64,000 nt of DNA from Polytrichum commune (taxonomy: Eukaryota > Streptophyta > Polytrichopsida > Polytrichales > Polytrichaceae), in the NCBI GenBank assembly GCA_950295325.1, contig OX485803.1, positions 58,171,554 through 58,235,553 of the forward strand, read 5' to 3'. This document shows, piece by piece, positions 57,890-64,000 of this stretch (position 1 is its first letter; each line of letters starts with the position of its first letter). A program made the position numbers and the translations under genes. The notes below the pieces were generated by a model that was not told the DNA's origin, ran no database searches, and was given only the letters and a program-made list of their open reading frames with translations.

Positions 57890-59257
57890 TTATGTAGTAC
57901 CTCTTCTTAACCTTCTATTGTCCACACGTGCATTCCAATGAACTTGGAACTTTCATACCACCCTTGATGTTGAGGGCTTTTCAACTAACATATTCTATGA
58001 TTTGCCACTTATATGTGGAAACTTCCAACTCCATAATGAAGATATGAGAAGTTTTCTTTTTTTCTTTTTTTCCGTTTCAACAGAAATTTGTGAAGATCCT
58101 AGGGTTACAAAGTTGAAGTTCTCATGAAGTTGGAGCAACTAATGAGAATATTTTTTCTAAATTTGGATGATGGGATGGATGAGGACCCTTAAAACTAGAA
58201 CTCGTCTTACATGTTTAGAATACATATGTGTGATAACTTAATTGTTTGAATTTGAAGTTCATATGCCTGCTCTAGAGGTGGTCAAAGTTCATTGACCAGA
58301 TGATGAGTGTCCCTCACAATGAGCTTGAATATTATTTATGAATCATGTTTGCTTTAGGGTATTTTTCGCATCACTAATTTGATGGTTGATTTTACAATGA
58401 CCAACACCCCACTGGCAAGAAAAAAAGTGCTTCCTCAATCAAATCGTAGTGACCTATGAGTTCCCGAATCACCTTGGAGCATCATTCCTTCTCAAATTAA
58501 TATAAAATAGAAACTCGCACTCATTTGTTCCTGAAATGTAGAATGGTTGTTATACGGTGACTTCTCTATTTGAGGGATGGTGTGGCCAATATATAAAGGG
58601 TCAATTAGACACTAGTATTTAAGTGGTAGATGGCAAGGCTTGTAGTTCCTGACCCCCCAAAAAAAATGTATGTTAGAATGAGCTTGGAGTATGTGCACAT
58701 CATATAAACATCATTTCCAGTTCAACAATGAATGCATACAAGAGAACCTACATGATGCTTCAAAAAAGAAGAAAACAACATTAACTTTGATCCCTCATAA
58801 CTTTTGCATTTCAACTCTAATTACGAAACTTCAAACGACAATTTCCGTTATTTACAATTGCAAACTCGATGAGATGATTCCCTATCCAATCCAAGGGCAA
58901 AAGGATTGATTGCAAGTGCAATTGGAAGTTGGAAGAGACCACAATAAGGCCACATACCTTGCTTACTCGCAACTCCTGCTATTTACTTACTTATTTATTT
59001 ATTTATTTAGAATTGACAACTAACTACAACGTACAGGGCCAGAACAACAGTACTTGAACCTTTTAATTTTGGTGATAAGGCTTGAGCACTTATAGCTTAT
59101 AGCAGCACTCGCATGGCAAGGCATGGCAGGCTTATACGGAAATGTGCAGAATTGAGCCCTGAACATAATAATAATAAAAGAGTACTAGAACTAAGTACCA
59201 ATAAATGAATGAATGAATGAATGTGAGGAGCATGGAAGCTCATGACTTGAATGTGTA
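57890..59257. other. Gene-less stretch
   Basis: Contains (TTTA)n at about 58988-59010 and (AATG)n at about 59203-59222. No gene supported. Confidence 0.4.
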
Positions 59258-59775
59258 AGGGCCGCTTCACACACGAGACTAGGAGCCGTGACCATGAAAT
59301 TGTGAGAGCCCAAAAGAAAAGTGTCCAAAGGCCGTCCCCAACACACTTCCACATGATGCATGTAGTGTGGTCACGGGCCCTCAAGTGTAATGTGAAGTCA
59401 TATGTGACCGGCTCCTGAATCAAATGCTATTTCAATGAATTTTTATTGATGCGGGACCTCACGCATGATAAAGTAGAATAAACCAGTGATTGTGAATGTT
59501 TGGAGTGGCATGGTCTCCCAGTGCTTTTGTGTTAGGCCTACCTCCAAGAGGTGGTTTTTAAAAATAGTCTAAGTGATCATGAAACATGGTCCATTCGATG
59601 CCATGTACGAATCCATGTAGGCTTTTACATCCATATTGCATTCGCTTATATACTCCGTCGGTCCCTCAAGCGTAGTGTGAAGCAGTGAACTTGGACCGGC
59701 TCCACCTTTTGCACCAAATGAGAGTGCTTGAAGTGCAATGGTCATGGGCTCTCAGTCTCGTGTGTGAAGTGGCCC
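59258..59775. mobile_element. MITE family E, copy 2 (best ends)
   Basis: AGGGCCGCTTCACACACGAG at the left; AGGGCCACTTCACACACGAG when the right end is inverted. The inverted match continues through 'actaggagcc / actgagagcc' to 'catga..', so TIRs are at least 35 bp. 518 bp. The 108-codon minus frame at 59097-59423 straddles its left end and is incidental. Confidence 0.85.
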
Positions 59776-59848
59776 TAAGTTCTTTAGGTCCACATGGTAG
59801 TTGGTGTGCCTGTTGACAATTCCTAAACCCAAAGACTTTAACAATTAA

Positions 59849-60044
59849 CGGGGAGAACCAAATGCTAGTTACAGATGAGCTGGTTGAGTTTGGGAAATAA
59901 ACGGTAGCAGTTCAAGACTTTAAAAAAATGACCGATCCTTTTAAGAGGAATCTATGGAATATACCCCATTATCAAGAAAAACCAAAAGATGTCAACATGC
60001 AACACTAGGATCTCAACCGATTATTTCCAAAACTCTCCCCGGAG
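59849..60044 (-). mobile_element. MITE family G, copy 6
   Basis: Begins 'cggggagaacc', core 'gctagttacagatgagctgg', 'aaaagatgtcaacatg', ends 'aactctccccgg', so the two ends are inverted repeats. Confidence 0.75.
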
Positions 60045-60297
60045 ATTGGACTTTAACAACCAAGTAAAGTAAGTGGGTCTTGAACGAACATTTTTTAAGT
60101 TGCACCCACTTATCATAGGATATGAAACACACAATAAGTGTGAGATAATTAGCAAATCCAAAATGTGCATGTAGCCACCTTCCGGATAATTTTGGGAGTT
60201 CATATGAATATCACATCCATTGTCTCGGCAGAGCTTTGCAAGTTAGTAATAGATCCTCTCAATTATGTTGACTATTAAGTTTAGAATGGGTAACAAG

Positions 60298-60680
60298 TTT
60301 TGGTGGATGTTAAACACCCCCGCACGAACTTTCGGGGGTGTCAGATCCGGGCTCAGGCAACCCTCTAGGGAAATTTCTGAACCCGACCGAAAACTCTTGC
60401 CCGCCCCGCCCAACTTCGACCAAAAAAAAAAATCGTTGTTGCATTCTTGAAGGCCGCTTGACCATATTGAGTGCACTTCAACTTCAAGGTCTAAAATCCA
60501 ATATATATGTGCACTTCCAATTAGTAAATAAGCAATTGATTGGGATTTCATTCCGGAAGTGAAACCATCAATGAAGCACGTAATTAACTTGGAGGTCAAA
60601 AACATTACAAAAATCTCATTAACATTGAGGTTATATTTTTTGTGACTTACCATTTGAAATTGTCTTTGTCATTGTCTCTT
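60298..60680 (+). repeat. Diverged single arm of the 28.5-kb palindrome
   Basis: 'gatgttaaacacccccgcac', 'gaactttcgggggtg', 'ttgcattcttgaaggccgct', 'catattgagtgcacttcaac' and 'attgattgggatttcatt' follow the order of the left arm at 28548-28925. The second arm is missing, so this may be a deleted copy of the foldback element. Confidence 0.75.
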
Positions 60681-60689
60681 ACTAAGTGA

Positions 60690-61141
60690 ATTTTCATCCA
60701 AATGTCAACCATCCCAGAGAATTTTTTGTTACAATTACTTTTGATTTTTTTAAATTTTGAGACATTTAAAACATTTATTCCAAAGCCAAAAAATCATACA
60801 AAGTCACCATGACATGTGCAAGAGAGTGTGGTGAGCTCTCTTGGGTGCACTCAGCGAAATCAAAACAACCCCTGTCTCGTAAACACCCTATACATGGTCA
60901 ACTAAGCCCACATCATGCACTCTAATATTCCAATGCATGGTTCTAGTGCTATCCTATGATAGAGGAGTTTGTGTCTTCCCCACGTGCTAAGATGCTAAAT
61001 ATACCAAACTTTGTTTTAATAAAAGTAAGTTGGGATGATAGTATTTGTATACTTATTCATAAGAAAAGTCATTAAAAAGGTAACCGCAGTGATATAAAAT
61101 GCCATATGACACTAAACACAACATTCAATGTAGTGTTGGGC
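60690..61141. repeat. Diverged repeat shared with the window start
   Basis: 'ttttcatccaaatgtcaacc', 'aatataccaaactttgtttt' and 'ccatatgacactaaacacaa' recur from the first 350 bp of the window, in the same order. Confidence 0.5.
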
Positions 61142-61207
61142 TAGTATATAGATGGGTGCATAATGCCAATATACAAGATCAACAAATTATGATATCAAAA
61201 CTACCTA

Positions 61208-61485
61208 CTCCCTCCATCCCAAAATGATTGTCCTACCTCCTGGATTTTTTTTGTCCCAAATTGATTGTTCGGCTTATCTGCCCAGCTAGAAATTTGAGGC
61301 TCAAAGTCAGATATTTTCGCCAAACTTTCATCATCAAGAAGTCTTTCAACATTGCAACTTCGGGGGGTGTTTTGGAGCAGTTGATGTTTTCTATTTTAAG
61401 ACTCTTACTTATACCTACTCGGTCAATGGTCAACAGAATCTCACCAAAGCTAGGAACACATACAATCATTTTGAAACGGAGGGAG
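61208..61485. mobile_element. Stowaway-like MITE 3 (long, 278 bp)
   Basis: CTCCCTCCATCCCAAAATGA at the left and CTCCCTCCGTTTCAAAATGA inverted at the right, TA-flanked. Unlike copies 1 and 2, its interior is not palindromic. An 86-codon plus frame (61228-61488) spans it but contains no transposase DDE segment; it may be a deletion derivative of a longer element or have picked up filler. Confidence 0.85.
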
Positions 61486-61491
61486 TAACTA

Positions 61492-61809
61492 CACTAAATA
61501 TGATGCTTAGTGTTTGATTGTATTTAATGTTATTACCATCCTACCATGTTCAACACTAATTTTCAATTCCTTGACAATTAGTGTTAGAAGATATGCTAGA
61601 AGATATGTTGGAATTCTCCTTTTATCATTGTAATATTTTTTCCCATAAATTTTCTAACACTAAATTGAAACATGTAACTTCCACAGATTACCATAGTTGA
61701 TATTTAGTGTTTGAGTTTACATTTAATGTTACTTACTTTCATAGGGTAATTGACATTTAGTGTATGCGTTCGTATTTAGTGTATCGAACACTAAATATCA
61801 TATTTAGTG
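61492..61809. mobile_element. MITE family A, copy 3
   Basis: CACTAAATATGATGCTTAGTG to CACTAAATATCATATTTAGTG (as read on plus), TA-flanked, starting 7 bp after Stowaway copy 3. The internal sequence aligns with copy 1 over most of its length. Confidence 0.85.
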
Positions 61810-62467
61810 TAGTATCAAAATGATACTACCAGTCAAATATCATTATATTCGGTAATCGGAGACTTTTTCATGATTTTGAGATTATTTAAGGATGTGGTTT
61901 TCAACTAAAGAACAAGAAAAACACAAAATATATTCAATGTGACTTTATAAAGTGATTTGCATGGGCGGCACTAACCAACTTGGCACAAATACATGTCATC
62001 AGAATAAGAAATTGAACTAGATATTAAACCATTTGGATTTATTATTTTGAGACTTTCCAAAATCTCTAATTAACGAATATAGTGATAAATGTTAAAAATG
62101 TGGAACACCGGTAAGATACATGGCATTGTGTTGGTTTCAAGTGAGTGGCTTTAATTTCGATGGAGCATTTCCCGCGTTGAATGTAAGGATGCTCAAAGCT
62201 GGAAATGTGCATCAAGAAACTGCAAATGTGATGGATTGGGAGAAAATAATAAGAACACCGGATTTGCTGCAAAATGAATTGGAGTATTGAGCCATTCCGG
62301 TTTCTCGGAATGAATTTGAACGTGGACTTTGAAATTTAAGGGGGCCATAAGATTCTTTGACCCGCGTATGCGATATGCATAGTAGACATGGGTAGAGGGC
62401 AAGTCAAGGACGCAAGTCGCTCATTTGATCTTTGTTGACTCCCTCGCTCGTCCGATTCCATAAAACT
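61810..62467. other. Gene-less stretch
   Basis: No supported gene. Overlapping minus frames at 62066-62402 are motif-free. Confidence 0.4.
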
Positions 62468-62755
62468 TAGGGTGAGTTTCCATGTAAATCTCTTGTCCAC
62501 TAGATTCTAAAGAATAGTGGGTTGGAGGTGTTGGCATGTCGTTATATAAGTGCAAACGCTATCCAACCACACCATGGCGGTCTGCCGGACTTCCGTGCGT
62601 CCACTAAATAGTCTTTAACTTAGAAATGATGGTGATTGAGGAATTAAGACTTGTTGGAAACTTAAGAGAATCGATGATGGTCTAGAATTCCATCCTCAGT
62701 AACCGGGGGGAGGTTAGTAGGTGGGCCCAAATGTGAGATGATGGGAGTAGCTACA
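62468..62755 (+). mobile_element. MITE family B, copy with missing right end
   Basis: Starts CTTAGGGTGAGTTTCCATGT and follows the family order ('tggcggtctgc', 'gacttccgtgcgtccactaa', 'taaccggggggaggttagta', 'ggtgggccca', 'gggagtagcta'). It then stops where the next copy's left end begins. Confidence 0.75.
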
Positions 62756-63371
62756 CTAAGGGTGAGTTTCCACGTAGGTTGCTTGCCCACCATATTCTAG
62801 TGTGAATAACGACAAACTTGCTCAAATGTAGAGGGAGTCTAGTGGGACAGGGTTCGTATGTGCCAACTGGCTACTACCTTTCGTCTCATATCCAGGTCCA
62901 CTGACTAACCTCCTCCTCCTTCTAAAATAGGTCTTCAATCCTTTGGTGTCCGGCATTTGTAGGTAAAAGATTCTTAGTGAACACATGGAGGTCTAGCGGT
63001 TTACTAGAATGTGAAGGGCCGTGGACACGGGCCACTAGACTTCCATGCGTCCACTAAAGAATATTTTACCTACAAGTGCCAGTCACCAATGGATTGAAGA
63101 CCAAGTTTTACAAGGAGGAGGAGGTTAGTCAGGTTCGCTACAGGGCATGCTGACCCGAAAAGAACTTTGATTCTTTATAGAAGCTCTATGATCTTGTTAT
63201 ATATATATAAATAATTTAGCAAGCGCCAGTGACCTAGATATGAGAAAATGGGAGTAGTTAGTTGGTACATAGGAACCCTACCTCATTAGACTCCCTCTAC
63301 ATTTGGAGAGATTTGTCCTTATTCACACTAGAATATGATGGACCAGCGGCATACATGGAAACTCACCCTTA
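62756..63371. mobile_element. MITE family B, large copy with internal inversion and insertion
   Basis: Starts CTAAGGGTGAGTTTCCACGT and ends 'gaaactcacccttag'. The left arm (62760-62970) is the inverse of much of the right half (63010-63371): 'gtcctta', 'actaacctcctcctcctt' against 'aaggaggaggaggttagt'. About 100 bp (near 63135-63228, including a short TA tract) interrupts the right half relative to other copies. Confidence 0.7.
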
Positions 63372-64000
63372 GACCACTTCGAGACCCGCCATTATAAGAA
63401 TCTTGAATTTTGGGTTGTCAACCTTAGGTGAAGGGAGTGCTTGGGCTTCTAGTTCCGTTGCCTTCCTTTATGAATTGAAAATGGACTCCAAGAGGCTCCA
63501 AGAGGCTCATGAAACCTTTGGATGGAAACGGACTGCCACATCGGCTAAAGTTCATTAACTCAATCAAGAAATATGGATCTAGCCCAACAACATTTCCCGT
63601 AAATTTTTATGGGCAAGGTCACTCCCAGGCTGTTCACATAGGATGAATCATCAACCCCTTCATCAAGTATGGCTTGGAACAATGTGACACAAAGTTGAGT
63701 TTGAATGTGTGATTGAGGGACAACATTTCCCCTGTTGCGATATTTGAAGCATACACTTGGACTTGGTTTCATCATACCTACCAAGGAGGTCATAATATTA
63801 ATTAAAAATTAAAAATAACGGCATGAATGTGAGTCTGTTGATCTTGTGCTGATCACAGCGTTCTGTGATGCAACATAAGGTTTTTTTGCCTTCTTTAGGA
63901 GGTGAGCTCTGATGGTGTAATAGTTATCTCTTTTCAATAGGGTGGGGAAACCAGTGCTTATTTGTTGTCTAGTTTTCTTTTGTTTAAGATTAAGTGAGGT
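63372..64000. other. Gene-less stretch to the window end
   Basis: No coding or RNA signal supported. A minus frame at 63560-63793 has no recognisable motif. Confidence 0.4.

Noticed and set aside
59097-59423. 108-codon minus-strand frame
   Set aside because: It straddles the left terminus of a family E MITE and is rich in low-complexity Leu/Ser; not a gene.
61228-61488. 86-codon frame inside Stowaway copy 3 as a transposase
   Set aside because: No DDE/D or helix-turn-helix segment and far too short; it starts and stops within MITE sequence.

Overview
The window looks like nuclear, non-genic DNA from a land plant. It is AT-rich, has no operon-like gene packing, and is crowded with short inverted-repeat elements (MITEs), including copies with the plant Stowaway end CTCCCTCCGTCCCAAAAT. 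It also holds a CACTA-type terminus (CACTACAAGG read inward), an Emigrant/pogo-like MITE, two tRNA-derived SINEs and a decayed non-LTR retrotransposon zinc finger. I cannot name the species. No rRNA, free-standing tRNA gene, CRISPR array, organelle gene cluster or bacterial gene was seen.

Layout. 1-7.5 kb: intergenic DNA with a (TA)n array, G homopolymers and a LINE remnant near 2.4-2.6 kb. 7.5-20.4 kb: a MITE field with nested insertions (a family C element inside a family D element), a CpG-richer block near 16.9-17.5 kb flanked by diverged direct repeats, and tandem family B elements at 19.6-20.4 kb. 21.1-22.5 kb: a tandem duplication and two paralogous fragments of an unknown protein. 23.1-28.5 kb: a composite carrying many TAGTCAT/ATGACTA motifs, a canonical CACTA 3' terminus, minus-strand ORF remnants and a broken SET-domain gene fragment. 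28.5-29.8 kb: a 1.25-kb near-complete palindrome. 30.5-31.4 kb: another TIR element. 33.5-34.7 kb: two SINEs, one with a perfect 14-bp target-site duplication, plus a palindromic element. 39.1-39.5 kb: a minus-strand exon-like block broken at a G10 run and ending at a GTAAGT donor. 41.6-44.3 kb: a long direct duplication enclosing a pogo-like MITE and another MITE. 47.3 kb: a SINE fragment. 48.6-52.1 kb: a more GC-rich island with the best coding candidate, a 318-residue protein with a repeated acidic/aromatic/proline motif. 53.0-53.7 kb: a 0.32-kb tandem duplication. 54.7-63.4 kb: more MITEs.

Confidence. Apart from the 318-residue ORF I see no convincing intact protein-coding gene. The protein traces are mobile-element debris or captured gene fragments. 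Repeat families were recognised by reading both strands, so boundaries are approximate unless a target duplication or terminal repeat fixes them.
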